DNA of 64,000 bases from Codonopsis lanceolata. Its lineage: Eukaryota > Streptophyta > Magnoliopsida > Asterales > Campanulaceae. This document shows positions 34,801 through 47,102 of this stretch, piece after piece. Below the pieces are notes generated by a model that did not search any database, had not been told where the DNA came from, and was given only the letters and a program-made list of their open reading frames with translations. Positions within the stretch are counted from its first letter, which is position 1. Each line of letters opens with the position of its first letter. Location of the stretch: positions 7,238,350-7,302,349 of the forward strand of contig CM028378.1 of assembly GCA_013146195.2 (NCBI GenBank), read 5' to 3'. The position numbers and the translations under genes are program-made.

Positions 34801-36843
34801 TGTTGATGGCAGTCAAAGATTTGGCCATTCGTTGTTTGATCGTTTAAAGCACGTTATAGGCCGATGGGGACTACTAATTGCTAAATCCATTTACTGAATC
34901 TGCCCAAACTACTAAAAACAAATTACGGTACAAAGTATATAATATTATATATGCATGCTCTTGCTATTTTGTCTTAAATAACAAATTACTTTCCCTAATT
35001 TAAACTTTTATTCATTAACGTCGTGTTACTACATTTATTTCTTAATTTCATCTATTTACTTATTTTTGTGGTCACGTTAATCACTACATCAACTTCTGTC
35101 AAGGGTATTGAATACAAAATGTAAAGTAGTGGTATGACCCAACCTTTTTTGGGCAGCCTACCTTTTCAATTCGGGCCCAAAAACCCGAAACCCAACCCAT
35201 GCCCTTTTCCCCTCTCTCTAGTTGGCTGACCGTTTCACTCAAATTAGGGGCTTCTTTCTGCCCTAATTTGGTTTCTCTCTAATGCGATATGTTTTCTCCT
35301 TTGATTCCCGGCGGTGGCGACTTAATGATTGCCCATCATTTCCGACGACGGCATCGCAGTGATTGCATAAGGAATCTTCGACTCCTTATATATACTGCTC
35401 TCCGTCTCCTTCTGAGGTACATCTATTTTCATTGAAACCATGTTCTCTTGATCTCTCTCTTCATCTCCATGTTTTTCTCTTTCTTGCTAAAGTTGTGAGA
35501 TTGGTTATGTGGGTTGAAACACTATGTGTGGGGTGAGGTCTGTGAGTGCTCCTTCTTCATCGTGACCGAGGGGTTTGTGGGTTTGGGTTTCGTTGAGAGG
35601 GCTGGGCAGTCACGAAATACATTGGAACTGGTACATTGTCCCTTCGATTATTGGAACTCTTGGTTGGACAAGCTATACTCAGTGTATAGCGGTTGTGGGG
35701 ATCTGAGCATAGGCTTCCATAAGCCTAGACAGATTCGAGTGAGGCTTTGGCCGAGGATACTCACATTTATTTAACTGTTATTCTGATAAATGTGTATATT
35801 GTCTATATTTTTGGATACTTTGGGCTTATTTTCCTAGTCAATATTGCATTTATCATTGCTAATTTAATTGTTTTGACTCATTTACCTTTATTTGTCTTAA
35901 TTGAGCAGTTTTGCAAATTGTGTGTAGTAAAATCAAGCTTTATTGGTGAATTAAAGACAAACTTTAATGATGAAGTAAAGGCAAATTGAATTCCAACATT
36001 TTTCAATGTCATACTTGAAATAATAATTGATGAAGTTAAACTCATCTCTCAATGTCATAGATTATTAAACTACTACGCATTAAAAATGTATGATCCGAAT
36101 TTAAATTATATCCGGTTCATATACTATATATAAGGTTGTTATAGCAACAACAAAAAAAAAACAAATATTTTTAAATCCAATGTTTGTTTTGTAATTTTTT
36201 TTTAAAGAATACTTATTATACACTGTATTGCAAGAAATATTAGTTATTTATAATTTAATTGAAAAAGATACATGTCTGTGTATCTCATACTATTTTATAA
36301 TTTAATTGTAAAACTAGTTAACAATTACATTTTAAGCATCTCATACTATTTTCCGTATTTGAGATATTGGCAAGGCCCCCAACAATTAAACATGTCCAAA
36401 AAAACATGTAAAATAGAAGTCATGGAAGATCTTAGACCATATAGTTAAACGAGAAATATTAACAATGGATACCAACAAACTAATTAAAAGAAATCACCGC
36501 TAAAATTCCCACTCCGCCCGCTTATTGCTCCTTTGTTGGACTCTCATGCGGATCGACATGAGATATTTCTAGCTCATCCATGCCGACTCCGGCCGTTTGC
36601 GAATGCTTCAGACGATGGACAACCCTCTAGCTCACGGTTTCGTCTCCCACTACTTACAAACGACAACTGCCCAGACACCCATCAGATCCAAACAAAAGAA
36701 TTACTAATTCTAGGGATCTGTACAGACTCCCCCAATTAAGTCGTTGTCGTGGTATACGAGTCTCAATTAGGGATAATTTGGAACCCAGAAAAATCCCTAG
36801 GCCAAAAATCAAATCAAATTACAGAGATCATCCCGAGCTAAAA
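34801..36843. other. Intergenic; no gene recognised
   Basis: 35150-35460 looks like a plant gene leader: CT-rich, TTATATATAC, and a possible splice donor TGAG/GTACAT near 35415. The plus frames 35514-35774, 35747-35989 and 36533-36739 have no domain I recognise, and I cannot assemble a gene. 36000-36480 is AT-rich. Confidence 0.35.
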
Positions 36844-37060
36844 ATATCGATCAGTGAGCTCGCTTGCACCTATGCCGCCTTAGCCCTCTTCAATGACGCC
36901 ATCCCCGTCACCGCAGAGAAGATTGCGAAGTTGGTGGGTGCTCTAAACGTGTTCGTTGAATCGTAATGCCTAGTCTCTTTGCCAAGTTAGTTGATAAGAG
37001 GAACATTGAGGACCTCATTTCCAATGCTGGAGTTGGTGGTGGCGGCGATGCTACTATAGT
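36844..37060 (+). pseudogene. 60S acidic ribosomal protein P1 pseudogene, 3'-truncated
   Basis: The translation ISELACTYAALALFNDAIP followed by VTAEKIAKLVGALNVFVES matches the N-terminal dimerisation domain of plant P1 stalk proteins. The expected start codon is ATA (36844-36846). At the position of the conserved Tyr-Trp-Pro a TAA stop and a one-base deletion occur, after which the other frame continues PSLFAKLVDKRNIEDLIS and NAGVGGGGDA. Homology ends in the Gly/Ala hinge; the acidic C-terminal tail is missing. No intron is seen in the retained part, so a retrocopy is likely but unproven. In ribosomes P1 forms the lateral stalk with P0 and P2; this copy cannot make it. Confidence 0.85.
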
Positions 37061-39146
37061 GGGACCAAATTTAGTGTTTCATAAGATGCCCTAAGACGTA
37101 AGGGAAAATTTGAGATTTTAAATAAATTTTGATGGAAAAACTTACAGTAACCCCACGAGGGAGTAATTTCACAGCAAAAACCGAGTTTAAGGACCAAACT
37201 CATACCCCAAAAAATAGTGAGACCAAACGCATATTTCGTGGATAGTTTAGGGATCAAATAATATATTAATCCTTGAAAAATAGTATTTTTAGTAAAAGAA
37301 ATTGTGCAACTTGAGGCACAAATTTCTTTACATGTCATTTGTTTGCTGGCGAAGATAATTGCACAAATGTGTTATACATGGTGAGAGCATCAAAATGATA
37401 TATTTATTTGTCCAAATCGAGTTTTGGATGATTAAAATATTAAGATTTAAAGTATAATACTTGTTAAAAAATAAATGTTTTTAGTGAAAGAAATTGTGCA
37501 ACTTGAGGCACTAATTTCTTTACGTGTCATTTGTTTGTTAGCAAAAGTAATTGTGCAAATGTGTTCTACTCAGCAAGAGCATCGAAATGATATATTTATT
37601 TGTCAAAATGAAGTTTTGGATGAATAAAATATCAAAGTTTAAAGTATGGTGTAAGAAGTGAGTTAATAGAAGTAATGTCCCACCTTGAAGAAATCTCACA
37701 TTGGTTAGAAGTAATTTAGTTGTAAAAGTTTTTTAATATAAATCTTCTACTATTGACAATAGAAGAAGTAATATATACTAATACTAATACTCCTTATCAT
37801 ATTGATTATTATTCTGTATTATTATTAGTTAATGACTAGAAAAACCAAAAGTTTTTAAAGTCTCCACATGGATGCTTCAAAATGAAGATTTATCAAAATG
37901 TGGTGAGGTGACACAACCATAATACTCCTTATATATATATATATATATATATATAAGTATTCGATTGACATTAGTATTTGATAAAAATATGAGTGACCCT
38001 AAATACAACACAAAAAAACACTAAATGCAACATCCACTTTAGAATCTAATTACTAATTAATCCTCTTATAAAAAACATTTACAATTAACCCTAAACTCTA
38101 AATATTATTTTATCCTCTTATAAAAAAAGTTATATCAGCTTTGAATAAACTCTACGTTACAATTAACTCTAAACCCTAAATTTTTATTCTCCTCTCCAAC
38201 AATTTTTCAATGAATTTTGATTTGAATAATATCGTTCATGTTGATTCTTCTTTTACATTAGGTTCTTGCCTACGTTGTACTCTTATATGTTTCTTTTTTT
38301 TTTTTCTATATTAAAAAAGCAAATTTCAAAGCTGAATTTAAAAAAATGATTTTGCAGCGCAAAATCAATTCGAACAGGCCAGCCCTCCCTTGCGACTTTT
38401 TTATTAAAGTGCAAACATACATGGAGACTTTATTGTCTAAATTTTTTTCTTAGCAATTTTTTTATTGTTTGCCTTAAGAGTGGATGGAGACTCTTTTTTT
38501 TAAATGTGAATTTTGTGGCGATTCTTTTTCAAAAAAATTGATATCTTTTGGTGATTTTTTTTTTCAAAAATTGTGATATCTTTTGTGATTCTTTTTTTAA
38601 AAATGTGATATTTCTTGACCGACTTTATTTCTTTTATCAAAACTAAGTTTTTTTTAAACAAAAAAATTGTAAAAATAAAAAATAGATAGTAGGAAGTATA
38701 ATAGCACGAAACACATTTTTTTGTTAAATATAAATTTATTAACCTACTGATTAATTCAATTTAACATTTAATATTGAGTTAATTCAATATTCAATTTTTT
38801 TTCTTTTCAATAGGGTAGTTTGGTAACTTGACAAAAGTGTTTTTAATTTAAATTTGAAAGAGGACAGATTGGTAACTAGACATATTAAGTAGTGTGGTAA
38901 TTAGTGTTTTTGAGCATAACATTTAGAGGTTCTGTAAAAAGAGTGTTTTAAAACACTGTACATTTTTAAAACGCTACATTGAAACACCTTTAAAGAAAAA
39001 ACGTTGCGTTTTTTGCAAGCGTTTTAGTCAAAACGCTCCACCAAACAAGCACCAAGTTAACACCGTTTAACATTTTTCATTCAAAATCCATAACGAAAAT
39101 GGATTGAGTTAGTAATGTGATTCCAAACTGATTATTTAAGCCTACT
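37061..39146. other. AT-rich intergenic sequence with a tandem duplication
   Basis: A ~200-bp segment containing AATTGTGCAACTTGAGGCAC occurs twice in tandem (about 37270-37460 and 37462-37665) and again at 33845-34060. There is a (TA)n run at 37930-37954. The block 38900-39060 has GTGTTTTAAAACAC and AAACGCT words like a small DNA element. No gene seen. Confidence 0.5.
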
Positions 39147-39454
39147 TGTAAGGGTAAAATAGGGTCGTCATATTTTCCTCCATTAACTTTATTGTTATGC
39201 TCTTTCTTGGTCCAAAAGCAATGGTAAGAAGTTACCATATTTAATAATTTTCTTGGTCCTAAAGTTATGGTAAGTGTTACCATAATTAAACACTTCCAAA
39301 AAGCTCTTAAGAGACCTTAATTAAATTGATAAAATCTTAGGATAAATTCTTTGACTTAAATTAGGAAACTATATTTGGAAACTAATTGATTTATTTCCTA
39401 ATCTTTATTTCCTTGGAGTCTTTGGTTTTCCTATTTGTGTAGGACTCTACTTCA

Positions 39455-39517
<63 letters not shown>

Positions 39518-40104
39518 GAAGATCACGTACAGGCTGAACAGGAAGAGAGGTAGAGCAGAATACAAAAAATCATACATAATACACATTGAGAGAAAAATTT
39601 AGAAAGTTGTGTTGTTGCTGAAATTTGGATGAAGCTCAGAGTGTAGCTTCATCACGAACTACATTGGAACTATTGTTGCTGTTTGCTTTCCTAGTCTTCT
39701 AGGAAGATTATTTTTTAGTCTCACGTTTTCTCTACCTTTATTTCTGTGAGTTTTGTTCTCCAATACGTGTTATCTTGTGAGAACTTTGGTTTTGGTGATT
39801 TCACATTTTTTCTTGTTAAAATACTCCATCTTTTTAGTGAAATCTTTTTTATCATAAGGCTGGATCTACAAGTATAAGCTTGTAGATTGTTTGATAAACA
39901 TCCGTGTTTAGTTTTGCTTTTATTAAAGTCTTCTGCTGTTTATATAATTGATTTTCTGGCCAATGTACTTTCGGGTGTAGCTACAGTAACAAGCTACATC
40001 ACGAACTGTATTGACAGATTTCGTGAATCCTAGCTATTGTTGATCTTTCAATTGGTATTAGAGCCTCCTCTTGACAACACTAAGAGGATATTCTGGTTGT
40101 AGCC

Positions 40105-41211
40105 ATGATGAATTCTCAATATGAGAATGTTGTTCATCCTCCTACCTTAACGAATATGAATTACTCAAATTGGAACAACTAAGTTTAAAAATATTTTGAA
40201 AGCCAAAGGACAAAATAGATCCTCATCTTCAAACTCCAAAACTGTTTTCAAACCCGAGTCTAGTAAGTTTGTTCCAAAAGAAGATGTTTTTCAAACCTCT
40301 GAAAAATCTTTTACCAACCATTTTGCTAAACAGTCTACATCAAGTGATAAAATATATTGATTCTATCCAATGTAGGGGGGATTGTCAAAGGTTTGGTCAT
40401 TTCGCTAATCAATGTGTTAATTCTTTACGTAAAAAAAAGTTTGCTAGATTTTGGTGATCTTGAGACAAATGCACAAGCTTCAGATTCTGCAGCTGCTGGA
40501 CATTCAAACACTGTTCCAGTTCCAGAAATTGTTGCAAGTTCTAAAAATTCAGTAAATCCGGATAATCGGAAGGTGCATTGGTCATAAATTATGTAGATGC
40601 TGAAATAGAAACTGAACAACCTGAAACACTGTCCAGTGTGACTGATCGTAGCCAAGATATTCCCAGCCGTATTCAGAAAGTTCATCATTCTTCTCAAGTG
40701 ACAGGTAATGTATATGATAGTGTGTCTACTAGGAAGAAATGTAAGGTTGACTATATGAAATTAGCTTGCTTTCTAGATATTATTGTTCAACAAATAGATG
40801 ATATGAGAAGTATATCTAGTAGGTGTTTTTACTTGAGAAATAATTTGGTTTATTGGTTCAGTAAAAAACAGAACTGTGTTGAGATAACTTTTTATTAACC
40901 AAATGATCAAAATTTATGGACTATATAGTGATGCGTTAAACTTGTATTGTGATAACACTAGTGCAATCACTATAGCAAAAAATTCACTTCAACACTTTAG
41001 AACAAAACACATTGATATAAGACACCACTTTATTAGAGACGTGGTTGAACAAGAAATTATTTGCACTGAACATGTTGAGACAAAAAATCGATTGACTGAT
41101 ATATTTACTAAGAGTCTTGATTTTGAAAAGATTTTCCAATCTAAGGAAATCTTTTGGTATGTGTGTCATATGATTTTACACTTAGTTAATTATAAGAAAA
41201 GAAAAAAATAG
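40105..41211 (+). pseudogene. Copia gag-pol remnants (gag start, zinc knuckle, RT linker, RNase H end)
   Basis: Pieces occur in the right order with large gaps. They are a gag N-terminus from 40105 (MMNSQYENVVHPPTL), a damaged CCHC knuckle (CQRFGHFANQC), and an RT-linker segment (SSQVTGNVYDSVSTRKK). RNase H follows, with CFYLRNNLVYWFSKKQNCVE and then YCDNTSAITIAKN, KHIDIRHHFIRD and LTDIFTKSL (frame 40903-41211). Protease, integrase and most of reverse transcriptase are deleted. The element must have relied on helpers, or decayed after insertion. Confidence 0.85.
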
Positions 41212-42898
41212 GCATCCTTGCATTTTGTATTTAGTAGGCACTCTAGATCATTTGACTCACATGTATGTGTCTTTTGTTGTTGCTTGAGAATTGCATTCAA
41301 AATCAATTGTGATTTTTTTTTTGTTATGATTCTCAAACTCTCCTAGTTCTTGAGCAAGTTTGAAGTCCACAAAGGAAAGAGTTACCTAAAGTACAAGTGT
41401 TGTAGCATTTTATATTGGTACTATGAAACTTTGGTTCTCATGAGTTGATCTTGAGAAAAATGAATACCATTGGAAAAGTGTGAAAGCTATCTAAAAGAAA
41501 AGAGCTACCTATGAACAAGGTTGTTGTCATTCTCTCTTGGGACTATGAATCTTTGGATTTCATGAGTTGATCTTGTGCAAAATGACTTCCCTTGATAAAT
41601 AGTGTGAAAGGTTCCTAGTGGCATGTTTTGTATAGCTTGAAATAAAGTAGAGCTATACTCCTAGGTAAATAAAGTACCTATGTATTTTTGTTATGAAAAT
41701 TTTATGATCTTGGGAGAGAAATCTGGTTGAGAAAACAAAAAATGTAAAATTGAACATAAAATCACAATTTTGGCGAATGCATCTCTCAATGCAGCTGCAT
41801 CAGGAACTACATCCTTTGATCTGGTCTTTATCACTTGTGTGCGATTGCATTTTTTATTCTTTTGCCTAGCTTTTAGTAATCATGTTTTAGGCATAAAATT
41901 TTAGGACATACATTGTTGGTAAGGATATCAACTTGGTGAAATTTTGTCCGAAAATAAATTGTACAAATCAATTTCCAAAAAAATTTGCATGTTGAAAAAT
42001 ATTTAGTGGATGTCTAATCTTTGTGGGTGATAAAGATACATTGAATTTTGGATATGAGTTGCTAAAGAATTGATTGGGTTTAATCAATTTTTAGATAAAC
42101 ACTTATAGTGTTTTCTAAAAATCTTGGATTTAATTTTTAGGATTCATAAAAGATTTTTGAAAAAGAATCAAATGATTTTTGAAGTTTTACACTTCCTCTT
42201 CCTTCTCTGGTCAAATAGGAAGAGAGATGTCAAGTGTTCCTATTTCTGATGATGATGATGAATCTGATTCCTTGTAGATTCATCATTGCGATTGTTTCTC
42301 CCATAGACTGTTTCATGTTTGTTTGTATGCATGTGATTGCATCATTGGTATATTTTGATTTGTGCTTAGTAGATTATTTCTGATTTTATACCTTGCACAA
42401 ATTCAAGGGGAGATGAGATTTTCTAACCAATGCAGGTTAGATGGTTTGATGGTGTTAAAAAACACTTGTCATTTGATTTGACCAGAAATGTTCAACAAAG
42501 GGGGAGATTGTAAGGGTAAAATAGAGTCGTCCTATTTTCCTCCATTGACTTTATTGTTGTGCTCTTTTTTAGTCCAAAAGAAATGGTAAGAAGTTACCAT
42601 ATTTAATAATTTTATTGGTCCTAGAGTTATGGTAAGTGTTATCATAATTAAACACTTCAAAAAAACTCTTAAGAAACCTTAGTTAAATTGATAAAATCTT
42701 AGGATATATTTTTTTGACTTAAATTAGGAAACTATATTTGGAAACTAATTAATTTATTTCTTAATCCTTTATTTTCTTGGAGTCTTTGATTTTCCTATTT
42801 ACGTAGGATTCTACTTCAAGCACACACACACACACACACATATAGATCACGTACATGCTGAATAGGCAGAGAGACAGAGCAGAATACGAAAAAATATA

Positions 42899-43156
42899 CT
42901 CCCTCCGTCTCTAAATTATCATCTTCCTTTCCTTTTTCGTCCGTCCCAAAATAATTGTCCACTTTGAAACTTACCTTTTTAGAACATCACTTTTACCACT
43001 TTACCCTTACTTTTTCACTCTACTTTAATTATGAGCTACATACATATGGACATTAAAGGAAACTACACATTAAACCAATATAAATAATCAAGTCACTTGT
43101 TTTTTCTTAAACTGTGCGTCGGGTCAACTAGGACGATTAATTAGGAACGGAGGGAG
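42899..43156. mobile_element. Stowaway MITE inserted in the right LTR
   Basis: 258 bp from CTCCCTCCGTCTC to GAACGGAGGGAG, flanked by TA on both sides (42897-42898 and 43157-43158). The left LTR of the same retrotransposon lacks it, giving a directly visible empty site near 39565. Length, ends and TA target are those of Tc1/mariner-derived Stowaway MITEs. Confidence 0.92.
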
Positions 43157-43634
43157 TACATAATACAAATTGAGAGAAAAATTCAGAAAGTTGTGCTATT
43201 GCTGAAATTTGGATGAAGCTCCAAGTGTAGCTTCATCACGAACTACATTGGAACTGCTATTGTTGTTTGCTTTCCAAGTATTCTAGGACTTATTTTTTAA
43301 TCTTACGTTTTTTTCTACCTTTGTTTCTATAGGTTTTGTTCTCCAAGACGTGTTGTGTTGTGAGAACTTTAGTTTTGGTGATTTCACATTTTGTCTTGTT
43401 AAAATATTCCGTCTTTTTAGTGAAATCTTTTTTGTCATAAGACTGGATCTACAAGCATAAGCTTGTAGATTGTTTGATAAATATTTATGTTTAGTTTTGC
43501 TTTTATTAGAGTCTTCCGCTGTTTACATAATTGATTTTCTGATCAATATACTTCCGGATGTAGCTACAATAATAAGCTACATCGCGAACTATATTGACAG
43601 ATTTCATAAATCCTGACTACTGTTTTATTACCTT

Positions 43635-44080
43635 CTACTGCAATATTTAATGGACCAAACCAAATGTAATCCATTTAAGTATTTGACGTCATCTGATATA
43701 TGTATTTTTTTTCTTTCTATTTTTAAAATATACCTTTCCGAGCAAATCCAAGATTGAAAAGGGAAGGCGGTTGCTGAATTGATTTGTCCTAATTAACATA
43801 TCCCAGCATGATTAAGTGAACGAACATTTCTCATTTGTTTTCTGCCCTCTAAATGCTGCGCTGAATAGATTTTATTTCTTCTTCTTTTGAGTAGGACATT
43901 GTTTTTCCCAAAAAGAAAAAAGCAAATTCAAACAAATCGTTATCTATTAAGTAGTAGAATATATGGTTGGTAAGGTAACTAGTGATAAAAAAAAAAAAAA
44001 GGCATACTTACACCATGGCTGGCAATGGCAATCGCATGTTGGGGTAGCCGGAGGGAAGGCTAATATATCCATTGAAAATG
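43635..44080. other. 3' flank of the second RING-H2 gene, nothing else recognised
   Basis: AT-rich; includes the A run 43988-44001. Overlapping frame 43947-44183 is a shadow of the RING gene. Confidence 0.5.
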
Positions 44081-44512
44081 TCAAAAGACCATAATACCCA
44101 AATTGGGATTGGGAAAGGGTTTGGTTAATCCAATGGATTCTAGAACAGAGAATAAAAAAGTAAAGAGAGGGGGCCACTGGCAAAGAAGTTGATAGTTATG
44201 GTAATCAAATTCATCTGGAGGGATGGCCATGGGCATGGGAACAAGAGCTCTGCAAAGAGGGCAAGTAGAATGGTGTTCCAACCAAGCATCAATACAATCA
44301 ACATGAAATCGATGGTTGCACTTTGGTAGCACACTGCCCTTCTCTCCCTCGTGGATTTTGCTGAGGCACACCACACAATCAACTTGGGGTTGGGGTTGGG
44401 GTATTATAAGCCTCTCGTCGTCTAGAACCACAAACAACCACGACCAGGACTTGGTATATATATCTACTAGGACCACGCTGATCATTGCTAATATCGGACT
44501 CTTGATCATCAT
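44081..44512 (-). CDS. Short RING-H2 finger protein, ATL-like E3 ubiquitin ligase
   Basis: Intronless 143-codon gene. The N-terminus MMIKSPILAMISVVLVDIYT is hydrophobic and may anchor the protein in a membrane. After a Pro/Gln linker comes a canonical RING-H2: CVVC, then CNHRFHVDC, AWLEHH and CPLC. This has the usual C-x2-C, C-x-H-x2-H-x2-C and C-x2-C order, with Trp before the last pair for E2 binding. The C-terminal tail has a second hydrophobic stretch (LFTFLFSVL). It is expected to act as a single-subunit ubiquitin ligase; substrate unknown. It shares family and strand with the 20.7-kb gene but differs in the His spacing. A TATA-like run lies about 85-95 bp upstream. Confidence 0.87.
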   Translation of the reverse strand: MMIKSPILAMISVVLVDIYTKSWSWLFVVLDDERLIIPQPQPQVDCVVCLSKIHEGEKGSVLPKCNHRFHVDCIDAWLEHHSTCPLCRALVPMPMAIPPDEFDYHNYQLLCQWPPLFTFLFSVLESIGLTKPFPNPNLGIMVF

Positions 44513-44594
44513 CTTAAGCGAACATATACTTGATACATAAAATTTAATTCAAGTATTTGATCTTTGATCTATCTTTCTTCTCCTTCTTTATTGG

Positions 44595-44606
44595 ATATAT
44601 ATATAT
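44595..44606 (-). promoter_or_regulatory. TATA-like element upstream of the RING-H2 gene
   Basis: ATATATATATAT on the minus strand, about 85-95 bp before the start codon at 44512. Low sequence complexity makes this only a candidate. Confidence 0.4.
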
Positions 44607-44759
44607 GATCGCCCTGGCCTTCATTGACTATGTATGTAAACGGAGACAACTAATAAGTTGGTAACTCTCAGATTACAATTAGCTAACCTATACAACTACG
44701 GAGTATCAGATTTTCAACACTTGTAGAAATACAGATATAACTACTCTCCCTAACTCATC

Positions 44760-44760
<1 letters not shown>

Positions 44761-44801
<41 letters not shown>
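44761..44801. repeat. (CA)n microsatellite
   Basis: About 19 CA dinucleotides just left of a MITE. Confidence 0.95.
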
Positions 44802-44805
<4 letters not shown>

Positions 44806-44820
44806 TTTTCTTCTTTACAA

Positions 44821-45007
44821 CTCCCTCTATTCCTGACAAAGATTTCCCGTTTGAAAGTCAATTTTTTTTAAATGACACTTTTAATAGTTCATTATTAATA
44901 AAATGACATTTTTATCCCTTAATTTTTAAAAGTGAACACTTTAAACACTTTATATGAAACATCCCAAAATGAAATAATGGACTTTTTGCCCGGCCGGAAC
45001 GGAGGAG
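44821..45007. mobile_element. Stowaway-like MITE
   Basis: 187 bp with ends CTCCCTCTATTCCTGAC and, inverted, CTCCTCCGTTCCGGCC; TA follows the right end. It is non-coding and AT-rich inside. It is shorter than the MITE at 42899 but has the same terminal style. Confidence 0.75.
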
Positions 45008-46840
45008 TACTTTTGAAAATCAAATTGATTGTTTTTTCAAAATAAAATTGGTGTGAATTTTTTTTTCCACAAACCAGCAAACATGTAATCTTAGTAATTT
45101 TTGTCTACTTTTAAATGGTTATAATTTTATTATCAATATTTCAATAAAAATAAGTTAAATGCGGAGTATATCAGTCTCTTCTTTAACTCAGTTTCTCCCG
45201 GAATGAAGTTTTGATATACATTTAGATGAAATTTGTAAAAACTTAAAAAAATAATATGAATCTCATATTGTTTTTAATGTAGTTTATAAAAAGTAGTATA
45301 ATTTATAATTACGTTAAATATGTTAAATATTAATTAAAACAATTATCGATCTGACTTTGAAAAATTAAAAAGACAAAAGGCTAAAAAGATAAGCTAGGAA
45401 GGTATCAACTTTTAAGAATGAACAATATCCACTTTTTCTTGATCCCTTTAGGGGTGTAAAACAATACCAAAAGCGAATCAGTTGATTTGGTTTAGTTTAC
45501 AGTTTTTAAGACCGAAGCAAATAAAACCAAACTTATATATTATATAATTTTTGTTAATTATTCTGAGCAATTGGATGGTATAGTATTATATCACATACAA
45601 TCCATCTTACCAGTTTTAACTATGGATACATGTCAGTAATTTCGTTAATCTTTTATCGAAAAACTGACAGTAGTGTGTGTGAGTGTGTTTTTTTGTTTGC
45701 CAACTTATGAATAGTATTATTGTTTTTTTGGTCATTTTGAGAGTTAATAGTATAGTAAGCTCCTTAAGTAAAGTTTGTTAATTAGTTTTGCGGTTAATAA
45801 TAAAAAAACTAATATAAAAAAGTTTGATTTTTTAAATGAATTTATTTTAGTTTAGTTTTGGCATGGAGGGAGTATAAAGAACTTGAGAAAACGAAAAACA
45901 CAAATTGGGCATATTTGGATAGGCACTTCGTTTTATGACAAGTGGTTTTGATTTATAAATTAAGAGCAAGAAGTACTAGTCGGAAGTCGGAACGAACGGA
46001 GAGAATGAAAGAAAAAAGTGAAAAAAATCACAAACCATAGACAAACATGATAAGTGAGCCAAATTTTTTGAAAAGAAAAACTCACTTTGAGCTTTGATAA
46101 TCAATATACCTTTAGTAGCATGACTAAAAATGATAAAATCATTGTTCATAGCAGAAGATTTTGCAAATAATTAATAGAGTAATTTAAGATCAATCAAAGA
46201 GAATAGAAAGGGAGATTGATGTCAACGAACTATCGAAATTTTACTATGTCAACAGTAAAAAACATTCTATGGATTACAATTATATAAGAATATAATACCA
46301 AACCTTAAATCTGTATAAGCAAGGAAACCCGAAATCAGAGCTACCGTACCAATGCTGCCACGAGGTGCGACCGCAATGCCATACTGAATGCGCCAGCATG
46401 CAAATACTAAGAGCACCTCTAAATTTCTCCCTCGGGATGCGCTGGCATTCCCAACCAAATGCAACCGCAATCCAATACAGTCACATGCCCTATTTAACTC
46501 CCGAAAACAATAGTTCATATCGCAGAGGGAACTGATCTGTTTGTTTGGGTAATTGAGTCATCCTATTCTTAACAAAAAATAGTAAAAATACGATGAAATA
46601 AATGTTTGTTAGGAGAATTTATTGTCATTTAGTAACTCGAGAATTATTGTTAAAGTTTTGAGGCAGACGAGAGCAAAGTATAAGTAAAAAAAGTTGGGAG
46701 GGTGTAAAGTGTAAACAAAAAGAGGTTTCCAAAACAGTGGAGAGCTCATGCCCTAAGCCCTGAAATAAAAATATCAGAAAGCAAGGAAGTAGCAGCGGGG
46801 GTTTTAACTTTTAAGGGAAGGAGAGAATTATCATATCATT
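45008..46840. other. Intergenic, no gene recognised
   Basis: AT-rich. Near 45450 the words GGGGTGTAAAACAATACC and GGTTTAGTTTACAG look like one end of a small DNA element. The minus frame 46267-46518 (83 codons) lies in a less AT-rich patch with repeated GCGCCAGCATGC-like words and no domain. Confidence 0.4.
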
Positions 46841-47102
46841 ATCCTCTCAACTTCCTTGGCTCTCTACTCTCTAGCTCTGTCTCCTCCCCTCTCCTCACTC
46901 TCAAATTTGCCCACTCTCCCTCCCTTCTCTTGTTGCCCCCAAATCCCAGTCTCTCTTGAAGGATTGACCGACTGCTGTTTTCTCCCCCCTCCATCTCTAC
47001 AATTTCATCCCTGGAGTTGATGGAGTTTCATCAACTACAGTCACTTCTTCTTCCTTAATCTCATCCCGTCTCCCTTTTCACCGTGGGCTGAATGACCTCT
47101 CC

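Larger units (their letters stand above)
39147..43634 (+). mobile_element. Copia-type retrotransposon, internally deleted, both LTRs present
   Basis: The left LTR 39147-40050 (904 bp, TGTAAGGGTAAAATAG to GATCTTTCA) and the right LTR 42509-43634 are clearly the same sequence. The right one is longer only because a MITE sits in it. A primer site (40053-40064, TGGTATTAGAGC, one change from the initiator tRNA-Met type) follows the left LTR, and a polypurine tract (CAACAAAGGGGGAGAT) ends next to the right LTR. CTACT at 39142-39146 and 43635-43639 is a plausible 5-bp target duplication, though the last bases of the right LTR are altered. The interior is only ~2.5 kb, so most of gag-pol is missing. 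Confidence 0.9.

Noticed and set aside
36778..36966. A functional ribosomal protein P1 gene
   Set aside because: Start codon lost, premature stop, a one-base deletion and no acidic tail.
39077..39283. 68-codon minus-strand frame at the left end of the copia derivative
   Set aside because: It runs across the LTR boundary and is an antisense artefact.
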